Positions 22,161 through 33,338 of a stretch of 64,000 nt of DNA are shown piece by piece. The first letter of the stretch is position 1; each line of letters begins with the position of its first letter. Under the pieces are notes generated by a model that was not told the DNA's origin, made no database searches, and was given only the letters and a program-made list of their open reading frames with translations. Source of the DNA: Coccinella septempunctata (Eukaryota; Arthropoda; Insecta; Coleoptera; Coccinellidae); contig NC_058195.1 of the NCBI RefSeq assembly GCF_907165205.1, positions 22,588,936 through 22,652,935 on the forward strand, given 5' to 3'. The position numbers and the translations under genes were made by a program.

Positions 22161-22870
22161 CCGACTACACCGTCACAATTCCGTTCCATTTCCGAACATG
22201 CACCACCGTTGACCGAAATATTGTATCTACAGATTTTCATCCGTTCAGCATGCAATTAAATATAAATCAAACCGATCAAAAACCGTCTGGAAATCTGCTA
22301 TTTATAAAAGGAATACTAATAAAGTATACTGTATCACATTTCAACCGAGTACATCCTTTTATTAAACAATGGATCTAACCAATTTCTATTCTGAACCGAA
22401 CCGAAATTATTGTACCGTCAATTTTACACCGTCTACCTGAAGAAAACACCGTCTACCTGGAGAAAACATCGTCTACCTGAAGAAAACACCGTCTACCTGA
22501 AAACAGAAAAAAAAACCGTTCCAAGAAGAAAAGTGGATCACAAGGAACGATGAAGATCGGAGAATTTACTTCAGAAGTTACCCACCTGCAAGTCCCATGC
22601 CGGATCCGAGAGTCCCAACATCAGTGCACCCGGGTCAGGGGGGTAAACCAATCCATTGAGCCCCCACGTCGAAATGTCGGAGGCTCTCCACCTGTTGCAA
22701 CTTCCGAGAACCCTGGTTAACCTACAAAAGCATGATGGAATTCGAACATCCGCCAAACACAATTCAAATTGGGTACTCACCGGAAAAATGGAGCACAACA
22801 CGTTTCCGACCAGCGATGGAGATGGATTTCCACATAGAGAAAGAAGATTTTCCAACACAATGAGTGTACA
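22161..22870. other. 3' region of the gypsy relative, no gene seen
   Basis: This region is non-coding as far as I can tell. It contains AATAAAG at about 22318, a 20-bp tandem repeat at 22427-22500 and overlapping weak frames on both strands at 22571-22970 with no recognisable content. Confidence 0.35.
22427..22500 (+). repeat. 20-bp tandem repeat, 3.7 copies
   Basis: The unit CACCGTCTACCTGAAGAAAA occurs at 22427, 22447, 22467 and (partial) 22487 with one base change each in copies two and three. Confidence 0.9.
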
Positions 22871-22970
22871 TGAACTTAGTGTAAGTCCCAGAAAGGTGAA
22901 TATTCTTCAGTTTAAGGGGTGTAGGGAAATTGATTGTATAAGATTTTCTCTCTTATTTATTTCATCTTAA

Positions 22971-23010
22971 GTCAACGTTTCGACCCAGATTAGGGTCTTC
23001 TTCAGGACTC
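22971..23010 (-). ncRNA. hammerhead-ribozyme-like motif, PLE-A copy 1
   Basis: In element sense the core is CTGAAGA, then a stem GACCC/GGGTC around a short loop, then GAAAC-GTT. This matches the hammerhead consensus CUGANGA - stem II - GAAA. Hammerheads with a very short stem III are known from Penelope-like terminal repeats. Activity would need a partner copy or an extended stem, which I cannot judge. Confidence 0.65.
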
Positions 23011-23271
23011 TAAAATAAATTCACATTAGAATAAACACACGCGATAACTCACATGATACATACCGAAATACAAAGAGCAACAATCATAAACAATCTGAAA
23101 ATGCGGCATGAGTGTGAACAGGCCACATGCAACAAGTAACAAACATAAAACAGTAAGAATTGGGTACAAGGCTGCTTTAAATTAGAGTTTGTCTGGGTTG
23201 AAGCGGCAGCACACGCGGAAAATTCCAGAACACCAAAAAATTGGGAAGTAGGTTAGGCCACAGAGAACGGT

Positions 23272-24285
23272 TCAAGTCACCGCGTCAGCACCAAGAAGCA
23301 CAAAACTCATGGTTGCGGGGCGATGAGGTTCCTTCAAACTGATCAGGTACGAGTATATATTGCTTAAACCCTCGATGTTCCTTCTATAGTTCATGGAGTT
23401 GTTGTGGCTCTTGATGTGGAACATTTCAAGAAAACATCTCTTTCTTGTGTTGTTCTCGAAATCTAATACTTCTACGGCGCCGTAGTCCATTCGGTGGTCC
23501 TTTCTTCGGACATGCTCCGCTAATGCACAGGTTTTGTCAGGGTTCTTGATGTCGCTTATGTGCTGGGTGATTCGTCTCTTTACAGTTTGCGACGTTTGGC
23601 CAATGTACACCTCTTCGAAAGTTGAACAGGGCACAAGGTATACCACTCCACTCATTTTGTTGACCTCGATTTTGTCCTTTAGGTGGCTGTACAGTCTACC
23701 AATCTTGAAAATATTCTTTGGTATTATCTTAACTGTATCGTGTTTCAATATTTTCATGAGGGGATTGGTTACGTCCCTGATTAGGGGAATCGTGGAGTAT
23801 CTGGTTAAATTAACTTCTCCTCTATTGGTGGATGCGCCGTCTCCACCCAGTGGCTGTCCTGGGGGAGCGGAGTAATATAACAATCTTGTCAGTAGGCCCT
23901 CAGGGTAGCCGTTATTTAACATCGAATTGAAAAGTAATTTCAAATTCTTTTGATGGAATGTTTGGTGGGATATTCTTTGAATGCGGTTCTTTAGGCCCAA
24001 AATCATATTAATTTTTTGTATGTGCGGGTGATTAGAATAGTAATGTAAGTACCTTCCTGAATGGGTTGGTTTCCTGTACCAGTCCAGCCGCAAGTCCCCA
24101 TCAGTGTTCCTGATGACCCTCGTGTCCAAAAAGGGGACACCCATTTCGAACAAGTGTGAACTTGATGTGTTCATGTTGTTGGTTAAATCTTTCCAACAAA
24201 ATAGATCATCCATGTATTTTTTAATGAAGGGTATTGTAAAGGGAAGGCTAGGGAAGATGCAGTCCAAGAGATAATCCATCACCAA
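23272..24285 (-). pseudogene. Penelope RT C-terminal part and GIY-YIG endonuclease (PLE-A copy 1)
   Basis: This 337-codon frame begins in the RT palm (IKKYMDDLFCW, the YxDD box) and continues through PFLDTRVIRNTDG and DWYRKPTHSGRYLHYYS to the GIY-YIG nuclease: GVVYLVPCS, VYIGQTSQTVKRRITQH and ALAEHVRRKDH. The active-site box is directly followed by sequence that skips about 20 residues present in the sister copy (32196-32290). RT upstream lies in the next frame after a stop at about 24298. GIY-YIG endonucleases cut DNA to prime Penelope insertion. Confidence 0.88.
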
Positions 24286-24297
24286 TTCTGCGATGGG

Positions 24298-24857
24298 TTA
24301 GCTGGCCTTTGAGCCCATAGGAGAGCCTAGGATTTGACTGAAAAATTTCCCTTCAGAGATAAAATAGTTTGAGTTAAATAAGAAGATGACGATGGAAAGA
24401 AAATCATCTTTTGGGATTGACGTGTGTTCGTTTATGGAGTGCCATCTGTGTTCAATAGCTGTTAATGCCAGCTCTACAGGAATGTTGCTGAAGAGGGACA
24501 CTACGTCAAGACTAATAAGGACATATTCATCGGGAAGATGGATCTGACTTATAAATTCTGCAAAGGCAAAGGAATCACCTATGTAGTATTCGCTATGGGA
24601 GGTTGGAATAGACTTGGACAAAATATCGGATACGAATGCTGACAGTTTGGAGGTGGGAGTGTTAATTGACGAAATAATTGGTCTTATTGAGAGAGTGGGT
24701 TTGTGAACTTTTGGTAGGCCATAAAATCTGGCAGTTATGGATTTGTAATTGTACATAATTTTTCCTTGTGCTTGAGTTATATGCCCCTCGTTTACCAGTT
24801 TCTTGATTAGAGCATTGCTTCTAGTTTGTAGTGTTGTAGTTGGATCTCTGGACAAGG
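24298..24857 (-). pseudogene. Penelope RT N-terminal part (PLE-A copy 1)
   Basis: It encodes the RT fingers and early palm: FYGLPKVHKPTLSIRPIISS, YVLISLDVVSLFSNIPVELA and GSPMGSKAS. The upstream end of the frame is cut by a hAT transposon at 24866. Its missing partner resumes at 26381. Compared with 31520-32100 it differs at only a few codons. Confidence 0.85.
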
Positions 24858-24865
24858 GTTTATAG

Positions 24866-26372
24866 CAGGTATGGGCAAACTTTTTGAGGGGAGGGCCAGA
24901 TAAAAAGAAAAAATACCTAGGCGGGCCAAAAAAAAAAAATGAAAAATACACATTTTTACAAGTGATTAACTATATTTCGATTTTTACATCAAACATGACT
25001 TACATCCTAGAAAATTAAAAAAAAAATTACGAAAATTAATTATTGTTCGGTAGGAAACGAAGGATTATGTGAAAAATATGTGATTGAGCTTCTAAGAATT
25101 CTGGTAGAAGTTGGCAGTGATGATGCTAAAAGCTGGTCACTAAAGGTGTCAACAGATTACTCTGACGTGACGTGGGCCCAAGTCATAATGCGCATGATTC
25201 AAAAATCTAACATAGGATTTTGTGCGGAAGCGTTAAATTAGTCAGACGTGACGTTGACACGTGTATTTCCACATTCCCATATTGAACGCTTCCTGTTCAC
25301 ATAATAATATGCAGTTGTTCCCGAGATATTATGATTATTCATTAAATATGCCTACGATACCAGATTTCGCCCGTCATATTTGGTGCTCCTCCCTCCAGTA
25401 GTAATGTTGTAAATATTGGTACAAGGTACTTTGAAGGACGTGATTGTTTGTTTCTCGAAATTTTTAAAAAATGTGTGATATTTTTATTGCTCTCATCAAT
25501 GCAAATCAAAAGGTCAAAAATACTTCGAATTACACAGACGTTGACAACGAACCAAACGAAAATTTAAATGCTTGATTCGTTACTAACCACCGCGAGCATA
25601 ATATCATCATCCGAGTAACCGTGCTGTTGACTGCTATAACTCGAGGTCCCAAGACTCCCAAGCAAATTCAAAATAATTTAGTTTAGAATTGAGAGAACTA
25701 GAACACTACACCTATGCTTAGTTGCGCGCAAACTTTGCTAAACTAAAATTAATGGAAATCCAATAATTAGTTTTTAAAGCTCAAAAATTTTCATTTAAAA
25801 GGAAACCGTTACTTAATCGATTCAAACTACGCAGAGTCGAATAATTGAATAAAATTTCGTGTATTATTCACACTTGAATACTGCCTTCATGTTTGGAGCT
25901 CAGCAACAAGAGCCGTTCGTTGCAACTTTTGGATTCCATGCATCATTATTTGTGTTCTGTGATGCAGTCGTTGGAACATCGAAGGAGATTTGGCGACTTT
26001 TGCTTTTTCTGTGGATACTATCAAAGTCGATTATCTGCGCATTTACAAGAAATAATGCCAGCCGCCACCAGACGCACACGCAGTACTAAGGCTGAACCTC
26101 GAGCACAACTCTATGCAATTTGAATAACAAATTGATGGTCGTCTTCGATGTATAATCTTCTACATTTTAAGATGGTTATAAACAGGACGCAACTTACGCT
26201 TTGAGGCAACTATAGGTATTAGGTGACATTGGTGACATTGGTTTCCCTTATCTCAGGCGGTCAAACTTAGAAAACGAAAATACTGGTGATTATTTCAAGA
26301 TCTTGACGCGGGCCGGATTTGACTTTCACGTGGGCCGGACCTGGCCCGCGGGCCGTACTTTGCCCATGCTTA
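24866..26372. mobile_element. non-autonomous hAT transposon with 8-bp target duplication
   Basis: It starts CAGGTATGGGCAAACTTT and ends with the complement TAAGCATGGGCAAAGTAC, then GGCCCGCGGGCC, the familiar ends of one hAT lineage. GTTTATAG flanks both sides (24858-24865 and 26373-26380), an 8-bp duplication as expected for hAT. The sister Penelope copy carries the uninterrupted site (about 31520-31535). I found no transposase frame in its 1507 bp, so it must have been moved in trans. Confidence 0.92.
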
Positions 26373-26380
26373 GTTTATAG

Positions 26381-26861
26381 TATCTCTCGTCGAGTAATAG
26401 GTTGTCAGTTCCGAGTAAAGAGACTTCTCCATTATGACTGTGACATTGCCCTTGTCAGAGCGCAAAATTAGAAGTTCAGGGTGCTCTCTCAGGAACTTCC
26501 TGCAATGGTAAAACTCGCTCTGGTAAACGCTGTTTGGCTGCTTGTTGGGTTTGATATGGTTGGTGATGATGTTGGTAGCTTGGGCACGTTTGATGTTCCT
26601 TTCATCTTCTGACAGTGTTTCATTCAGATTGATGGTATACTCGACATCTGACAGGAGCTTCTGTACGTTCATTTCTCTAGTGGGGATGTCAACACCGAAC
26701 TTGGGGCCAAGCGCCAAAAATCCCAGGATGTTCTCAGGGATGGGTGTAGAGCTAATGTTCTTTATCCACTTAGTTTGGGGTTTAATTCTGGTGAGTTGTT
26801 TTTTTGTTAGGTGTTCTATTTTCTTTAAATTTCTCTGCTTGATTAGTGAAATTTGTCTCAC
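26381..26861 (-). pseudogene. Penelope ORF N-terminal region (PLE-A copy 1)
   Basis: This is the N-terminal part of the Penelope protein before the RT core: KHLTKK-type basic stretch, LGFLALGPKFGVDIPTR, FLREHPELLILRSDKGN and VTVIMEKSLYSEL. It is almost the same as residues about 55-215 of the frame at 30872-32758. Further N-terminal codons (26862-27140) are broken by stops. Confidence 0.82.
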
Positions 26862-27148
26862 ATACTTGCTGCCCTGGTACGTTCTGAACTGGTCAAGGGT
26901 TTCCTGTGGGAGCGGACCCTCAAGAGTCTGTCATAGTTTGAACGACTCGACTTCCATTCTTTTGATCTTCGAGATGGTGGTTGTAACTTCAAAACGCAGG
27001 ATCAGTTGTTGTGCCTTACTCTTCATCTCCTCAGCCTTTCTTGATGAGACTGAGTCAGTTGCAGACCCATACAAGTATTTCATGCCGCAACTCATGTGCT
27101 TCGGGAGTAGGCCCTTTCTTTTACACTCTCCGATTCCTTGAAGAGGCC

Positions 27149-27249
27149 AGTTTTATGTGTATACCACTGCACTCATTTTGTTGAACTCGATTTTGTCCTT
27201 TAGGTGGCTGTTCAGTCTATCAATCTTGAAAATATTCTTTGGTATTATT
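27149..27249 (-). repeat. PLE-A linker fragment joined upstream of copy 1
   Basis: About 100 bp repeat the region around the GIY-YIG start (compare 23630-23730) and are fused, at TATACACAT, to the N-terminal coding of copy 1. This partial tandem arrangement is typical of Penelope insertions. Confidence 0.75.
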
Positions 27250-27309
27250 CTAGATTTTTGACAGGATATAGATTTGGATTTGGATGGTCCAAAAACAAAC
27301 CCAACTAAT

Positions 27310-27350
27310 GCCGACGTTTCGCGGATATATTTCCACTTCTTCAGGGCTAC
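27310..27350 (-). ncRNA. hammerhead-ribozyme-like motif, PLE-B
   Basis: In element sense: CTGAAGA, a five-pair stem GTGGA/TCCGC (one G-U pair) around an AT-rich loop, then GAAAC-GTC. The GTC immediately after GAAAC has the form of a hammerhead cleavage site with a minimal stem III. It lies about 940 bases downstream of the PLE-B stop codon. Confidence 0.65.
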
Positions 27351-28291
27351 AAAAGATACAATTTTTCAAAGATCTTATCTTACATAAATCTAATCATATA
27401 AAATCCATCAACACAGAATGCAATAAAGGCTGAAATAACATTTAACATTTCCAAGAGTACGAAACAAAAAACACGTTGACTGTCCCATGCATCACATATG
27501 ATTCATAAATATTTTCGCCAGGCGTCCATGAGTCGTATGTGATTCATTGATTCATTTGACGTTCAAGATGATTATGGTTACTTTTCATGAACGCTGCAGT
27601 GTGGTCGGTTCATATGGGCTGAACGTCTTCTAGAAATATGTATTGATAACCTCAATCATAATTAATCATACAGGATTCAAGAAACATCAGCATCAAGCCT
27701 TCCATTGGACTTGAAAATTTTGAGCATGAACAGTTCCTCAAATGGCTGCAGAATTAATTTTTTCATGGAATATATATTTTATCACTCAAAAGCAACCCTT
27801 ATCTTGGGATAAATGTGTTGGACGTGGGGGGTGAGAAAAAAATTAGAATGGGGACAGTCAACGTGTTAAAAAATCCAACAAGCTCTTTTTATTATTATTA
27901 TTTTCTTTTATGATTCAAAAAGGAGTAAAACATGAACTACACTTATATAATCAAAAATACACAAATTTATCAACTTCTTCGGAAAATGAATTAGATTGGA
28001 CGAAAAACTCACTTGAAACACTCACCAAAGCTGAAATTAAGTTTTCCACCCGATGGATCTTAAAAACAGTGTGATGAACAATACAGACCAGAGACTCATG
28101 GAAACTCGAACAACTTCGTCAGAAAATTCTATATTGTTTCGATCAATGCAGTGCATCACCTTCAATGAATGTGCCAAAACTGATGCGATCCCCCGTATCG
28201 TGTTTATGACAGGTGGAATCAACCGTATGAAACCAATTTGTTATCAACATAATTAATATATTTTATTTATTTTTTTTGTCTTGTTTTGAAA
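27351..28291 (-). other. 3' non-coding region of PLE-B
   Basis: No gene is supported here. Weak frames at 28037-28256 on both strands have no recognisable content. Confidence 0.5.
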
Positions 28292-30478
28292 TTATCTAGT
28301 TGGGTATTTATTTTTGAAAAGGTCCAAAATGCCAGTGTATACCAAGCTCAAGTTCTGGGTATCAGTGCGACAATTTACAGTATTGTTCAATTTTATGTAT
28401 ATCATTTCGCTTATATTTCTTTTCATCCAATTATTTTCTACGTCTAAAATGGAGACTGCCTGAAAATTAAAATTGTGGTGTTCACTGAAATGGTGGGTTG
28501 CAAGGGCTGTGTTATTCTCTTTGGATTTAAAACTTTCGTTACAGTTATATTTGTGCTGTTTGATTCTATTTCCAAGAAGCTGTTTCGTTTGACCTATATA
28601 ACATTTGTTACAATTCATGCAGAGAATCTTATATATTACTTCACTACGGTTCAGAACGGTGTCAACATCTTTCAGTCTCGAAAACAACGAATTACAAACA
28701 GAAAGGCTGTATGATGCTAATTTCACATGTTCAGAAGCACCCCTGAATAAATTCTTCATCTGGTTGCTAAGTCCCTCGATATATGGGAACTTGAAATATT
28801 TCATTCTGCTAATCACGTCTACGCTGTCTGAAGCTGAAGGTCCACTGACCAAGTTCGTACTCGAAATTATTTTATTACTAAGTGACTTGGGGTAGTTGTT
28901 GAGCTTTAATATCTCTCTTATCACTTTTAGATTGTCATCATGGAACGAACGGTCACTCAAATTAACTGATCTATATATTAGGTTTTTAACGGCGGAAATT
29001 TTATATGCGAAACTGCAATAAGAATTATAGTTCAAAATTCGTCCTGAACTTGTTGGCTTTCTGTACCAGTTAGTTATCAAGGAGCCATCTTCTCTCCTGT
29101 GTACGATAACATCCAAAAAAGGCAAAGAATTGTCTTTCTCCATCTCTAGAGTGAATTGAAGGCGGGGATGAAATTGATTGAATGCGGTCAAGAGTTCACG
29201 ACATTTGTTCGCGGGAACAATCAAGAACAAATCATCCACATACAATGCTATAACTGGAACCCCGAGTGGAACCCAAAATGATAGTTGGTTTGTACACTCT
29301 TGTATGAGTTCTGTCAATACTAAATTTGCTATGGATGGACTAGCTGGGTTACCCATAGCCATTCCATCAATTTGCCTATAATACTCATTATTAAACTTAA
29401 AGTAACTGGACGTGAATATAAATACAATCATTTCCAGGAACAGTGTTTTCGGTATGTTCGTGAAGGCCGAGATGTACTTCCACCGTTTTTTCACTATTTT
29501 AACCGTTAAGTCCTTGACGACGTTAGTATACAATGAGATGACATCCAGGGAAATCAGACAATAACCCTTCGGGACAGAAACTGTTTTAACAAGAGAAACG
29601 AACTCGAACGAATTTTTGACGTTGTACGGAGAAGTTGACGTTACCTGACTCATAATCTGATGTATAAAACATGATATGTTGTAAGAAGGTGAGTTTATAC
29701 AACTTACAATTGGTCTTATATTTAAATTGGGTTTGTGGACTTTTCTGAGACCGTATAATTTTGGTGAAGTGGAGTTATATTTTTTCATCTTCAGTGATTC
29801 CTTTTCATCTAAACAGGATTGAGACTTCAATTTATTGATTAATTCATTTGCTTCACGCTGGATTCTGTTGGTGATATCTGTTTTAATCTTATTGTATGTG
29901 TTTTGATCGGACAGCATGTCGGTCATATAATCTAAATATTCTCTTTTAAACATAATAACCGTAGAGTTCCCCTTGTCTGCTCTCATGATAACGATATCCG
30001 GATGTCTTTTAATGAATAATCTAGTGTTGTTGAAAGATTTAAGTAGTGGATGTAGTGTTTTCCGATGTTGAGATTTGAACCAAAAATTCGTTATAATGTT
30101 AACACCCCTAGTTCGCAGTATGTTTTTGTCTTCTTCACTGAGATGGAAACTCTGAACTGCAAACTCGAAATCTTTAATAATGGTTGGAATCGGTATGTGA
30201 ATACCCTGTGGAACGCTGAATTTTGAACCCATTGATAACATTGATTCCACATCTTGTGGCACAATCACATCAGTGTAATTATACAAGAAATTGGGTTGTA
30301 ATTGTGAACAATGCATTGGTCTGGAAAAATTTTGAAGTAATGATTCTAATTTATTAATATTCGTAGTTCTGATTCTATTGAACAGTGTCTCGAAATTATC
30401 TCTACAAGTTCCCGAAAAATTCCGATATATATTGTCCGGCACTGACGATTTTACATCTTGTATTTCGGTATGTATCAT
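28292..30478 (-). CDS. Penelope-like polyprotein: reverse transcriptase + GIY-YIG endonuclease
   Basis: This 728-codon uninterrupted frame is the best-preserved gene in the window. Domains in order: a basic N-terminal region (about 1-230) with IVIMRADKGNSTVIMF; RT fingers LYGLRKVHKPNLNIRPIVS (241-259); palm LISLDVISLYTNV (308-320); MAMGNPASPS (373-382); active site LYVDDLF (412-418); primer-grip and thumb region (about 455-560); GIY-YIG nuclease with VIYKILC-MNC (614-623), CYIGQT (626-631) and Arg637, plus paired His around 662-668, giving the CCHH pattern of Penelope nucleases. The first seven residues (MIHTEIQ) come from the neighbouring PLE-A terminal repeat, so the true start is uncertain. 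The protein would copy its RNA onto cut chromosomal DNA. Confidence 0.93.
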   Translation of the reverse strand: MIHTEIQDVKSSVPDNIYRNFSGTCRDNFETLFNRIRTTNINKLESLLQNFSRPMHCSQLQPNFLYNYTDVIVPQDVESMLSMGSKFSVPQGIHIPIPTIIKDFEFAVQSFHLSEEDKNILRTRGVNIITNFWFKSQHRKTLHPLLKSFNNTRLFIKRHPDIVIMRADKGNSTVIMFKREYLDYMTDMLSDQNTYNKIKTDITNRIQREANELINKLKSQSCLDEKESLKMKKYNSTSPKLYGLRKVHKPNLNIRPIVSCINSPSYNISCFIHQIMSQVTSTSPYNVKNSFEFVSLVKTVSVPKGYCLISLDVISLYTNVVKDLTVKIVKKRWKYISAFTNIPKTLFLEMIVFIFTSSYFKFNNEYYRQIDGMAMGNPASPSIANLVLTELIQECTNQLSFWVPLGVPVIALYVDDLFLIVPANKCRELLTAFNQFHPRLQFTLEMEKDNSLPFLDVIVHRREDGSLITNWYRKPTSSGRILNYNSYCSFAYKISAVKNLIYRSVNLSDRSFHDDNLKVIREILKLNNYPKSLSNKIISSTNLVSGPSASDSVDVISRMKYFKFPYIEGLSNQMKNLFRGASEHVKLASYSLSVCNSLFSRLKDVDTVLNRSEVIYKILCMNCNKCYIGQTKQLLGNRIKQHKYNCNESFKSKENNTALATHHFSEHHNFNFQAVSILDVENNWMKRNISEMIYIKLNNTVNCRTDTQNLSLVYTGILDLFKNKYPTR

Positions 30479-30626
30479 GTGAGTTTTCGCGTGTGCTTAT
30501 TCTAATGTGAATTTATTTTAGAGTCCTGAAGAAGACCCTAATCTGGGTCGAAACGTTGACTTAAGATGAAATAAATAGGAGAGAAAATCTTATAAAATCA
30601 ATTTCCCTACACCCCTTAAACTAAAG
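30459..30626 (+). repeat. PLE-A 5' terminal repeat with hammerhead-like motif
   Basis: It begins TGTATTTCGGTATG and ends near CCCTTAAACTAAAGAA. The motif at 30521-30560 has CTGAAGA, the stem GACCC/GGGTC and GAAAC-GTT. It matches 33339-33507 with few differences. Confidence 0.85.
30521..30560 (+). ncRNA. hammerhead-ribozyme-like motif, PLE-A copy 3, 5' repeat
   Basis: It has the same core and stem as at 22971-23010. The two direct copies in this element, about 2.9 kb apart, could allow a full-length transcript to carry two motifs. Confidence 0.65.
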
Positions 30627-30668
30627 AATATTCACCTTTTTGGGAATTACACTAAGTTCATATACAGC

Positions 30669-32758
30669 ATGGGGTTCTATGCAGATATACAATCTCAATA
30701 CGGAAAAAGGATACTTGACATCTCAAAATCCTGGTCATCATATCACATGAAATTGGCCTCTCTAAGGAATCGGAGAGTTTTCCTCCTGGAGTGTAAAAGA
30801 AAGGGCCTACTCCCGAAGCACATGAGTATGGGTCTGCAACTGACTCAGTCTCATCAAGACAGGCTGAGGAGATGAAGAGTAAAGCACTACAACTGGTCCT
30901 GCGTTTTGAAGTTACAACCACCATCTCGAAGATCAAAAGAATGGAAGTCGGGTCGTTCAAACTATGGCAGACTCTTGAGAGCTCGCTCCCACAGGAAACC
31001 CTTGACCATTTCAGAACGTACCAGGGCAGCAAGTATGTGAGGCAAATTTCACTGATCAAGCAGAGAAATTCAAAGAAAATAGAACACCTAACAAAAAAAC
31101 AACTCACCAGAATTGAACCCCAAACTAAGTGGATAAAGAACATTAGCTCTACACCCATCCCTGAGAACATCCTGGGATTTTTGGCGCTTGGCCCCAAGTT
31201 CAGTGTTGACATCCCCACTAGAGAAATAAACGTACAGAAGCTCCTGTCAGATGTAGAGTATACCATCAATCTGAATGAAACACTGTCAGAAGATGAAAGG
31301 AACATCAAACGTGCCCAAGTTACCAACATCATCACCAACCATATCAAACCCAACAAGCAGCCAAACAGCGTTTACCAGAGCGAGTTTTACCACTGCAGGA
31401 AGTTCCTGAGAGAGCACCCTGAACTTCTAATTTTGCGCTCTGACAAGGGCAACGTCACGGTCATAATGGAGAAGTCTCTTTACTCGGAACTGTCCAACAA
31501 CCTATTACTCGACGAGAGATACTATAAACCCTTGTCCAGAGATCCAACTACAACACTACAAACTAGATGCAATGCTCTAATCAAGAAACTGGTAAACGAG
31601 GGGCATATAACTCAAGCACAAGGAAAAATTATGTACAATTACAAATCCATAACTGCCAGATTTTATGGCCTACCAAAAGTTCACAAACCCACTCTCTCAA
31701 TAAGACCAATTATTTCGTCAATTAACACTCCCACCTCCAAACTGTCAGCTTTCGTATCCGATATTTTGTCCAAGTCTATTTCAACCTCCCATAGCGAATA
31801 CTACATAGGTGATTCCTTTGCCTTTGCAGAATTTATAAGTCGAATCCATCTGCCCGATGAATATGTCCTTATTAGTCTTGACGTAGTGTCCCTCTTCAGC
31901 AACATTCCTGTAGAGCTGGCATTAACAGCTATTGAACACAGATGGCACTCCATAGGTGAACACACGTCAATCCCAAAAGATGATTTTCTTTCCATCGTCA
32001 GCTTCTTATTTAAAACAAACTATTTTATCTTTGAAGGGAAATTTTTCAGTCAAATCCTAGGCTCTCCTATGGGCTCAAATGCCAGCTCACCCATCGCAGA
32101 ATTGGTGATGGATTATCTCTTGGACTGCATCCTCCCTAGCATTCCCTTTAAAATACCCTTCATTAAGAAATTCGTGGATGATCTATTTTGTTCAGTACCG
32201 AGGGATAAAACTGCCTATATTTTGGAAAGATTTAACCAACAACACGAACACATCAAGTTAACACTCGAGGAAGAGTTCGAAATGGGTGTCCCCTTTTTGG
32301 ACACGAGGGTCATCAGGAACACTGATGGGGACTTGCGGCTGGACTGGTACAGGAAACCAACCCATTCAGGAAGGTACTTACATTACTATTCTAATCACCC
32401 GCACAGACAAAAAATTAATATGATTTTGGGCCTAAAGAACCGCATTCAAAGAATATCCCACCAAACATTCCATCAAAAGAATTTGAAATTACTTTTCAAT
32501 TCGATGTTGAATAACGGCTACCCTAAGGGCCTACTGACAAGATTGTTATATAACTCCGCTCCCCCAGGACAGCCACTGGGTGAAGACGGCGCATCCACCA
32601 ATAGAGGAGAAGTTAATTTAACCAGATACTCCACGATTCCCCTAATCAGGGACGTAACCAATCCCCTCATAAAAATATTGAAACACGATACAGTTAAGAT
32701 AATATCAAAGAATATTTTCAAGATTGATAGACGGACAAAATCGAGGTCAACAAAATGA
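30669..32758 (+). pseudogene. Penelope N-terminal region and reverse transcriptase (PLE-A copy 3)
   Basis: A short frame (30669-30875) overlaps a 628-codon frame (30872-32758) by four bases (ATGA). Since copy 1 shows the two parts as one protein, a one-base shift probably separated them. Domains: basic N-terminus, LGFLALGPKFSVDIPTR, RSDKGNVTVIME, FYGLPKVHKP, LISLDVVSLFSNIP, GSPMGSNASSP, and the active site FVDDLFCS, followed by the full thumb that copy 1 lacks. It ends prematurely at 32758 because a 14-bp deletion near 32740 shifts the frame before the nuclease. Confidence 0.9.
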
Positions 32759-33138
32759 GTGGAGTGGTATACCGTGTGCCCTGTTCAACTTGCGAAGAGG
32801 TCTACATTGGCCAAACGTCGCAAACTGTAAAGAGACGAATCACCCAGCACATAAGCGACATCAAGAACCCTGACAAAACCTGTGCATTGGCGGAGCATGT
32901 CCGAAGAAAGGACCACCGAATGGACTACGGCGCTGTAGAAGTATTAGATTTCGAGAACAACACAAGAAAGAGATGTTTTCTTGAAATGTTCCACATCAAA
33001 AGCCACAACAACTCCATGAACTATAGAAGGGACATCGAGGGTATAAGCAATATATACTCGTACCTGATCAATTTGAAGGAACCTCATCGCCCCCCAACCA
33101 TGAGTTCTGTGCTTCTTGGTGCTGACGCGGTGACTTGA
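32755..33138 (+). pseudogene. GIY-YIG endonuclease of PLE-A copy 3
   Basis: This 127-codon frame is the detached nuclease domain: MSGVVYRVPCSTCEEVYIGQ, then KRRITQH, ALAEHVRRKDH and MFHIKSHNN. Residues C-x2-C (CSTC) and the later His pair are intact here, while copy 1 has Phe for the second Cys. It was part of one ORF with the RT before the 14-bp deletion. Confidence 0.88.
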
Positions 33139-33338
33139 ACCGTTCTCTGTGGCCTAACCTAGTTCCCAATTTTTTGGTGTTCTGGAATTTTCCGCGTGTG
33201 CTGCCGCTTCAACCCAGACAAACTATAATTTAAAGCAGCCTTGTACCCAATTCTTACTGTTTTATGTTTGTTACTTGTTGCATGTGGCCTGTTCACACTC
33301 ATGCCGCATTTTCAGATTGCTCATGATTGTTGCTCTTT

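Larger units (their letters stand above)
22871..27249 (-). mobile_element. Penelope-like element A, copy 1 (split by hAT)
   Basis: In element sense: a 100-bp scrap of its own linker/GIY-YIG start (27249-27149), N-terminal coding (about 27140-26862), the ORF at 26861-26381, a hAT insertion, RT (24857-24298), RT end plus GIY-YIG (24285-23272), then a terminal repeat with a hammerhead-like motif (23010-22971). It is a close relative, in inverted orientation, of the copy at 30459-33507. A segment of the RT thumb is deleted next to the active-site box. Confidence 0.88.
27250..30458 (-). mobile_element. Penelope-like element B, nearly intact
   Basis: A second Penelope family lies between the two PLE-A copies. 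It has one long uninterrupted coding frame and a 3' region (27250-28290) that ends with a hammerhead-like motif at 27310-27350. The 5' end abuts the terminal repeat of PLE-A copy 3 at 30459. I could not find a matching 5' terminal repeat of its own, so it may be 5' truncated. Confidence 0.85.

Noticed and set aside
25859..26123. Transposase fragment inside the hAT element
   Set aside because: The open frames on either strand show no hAT dimerisation or catalytic pattern.
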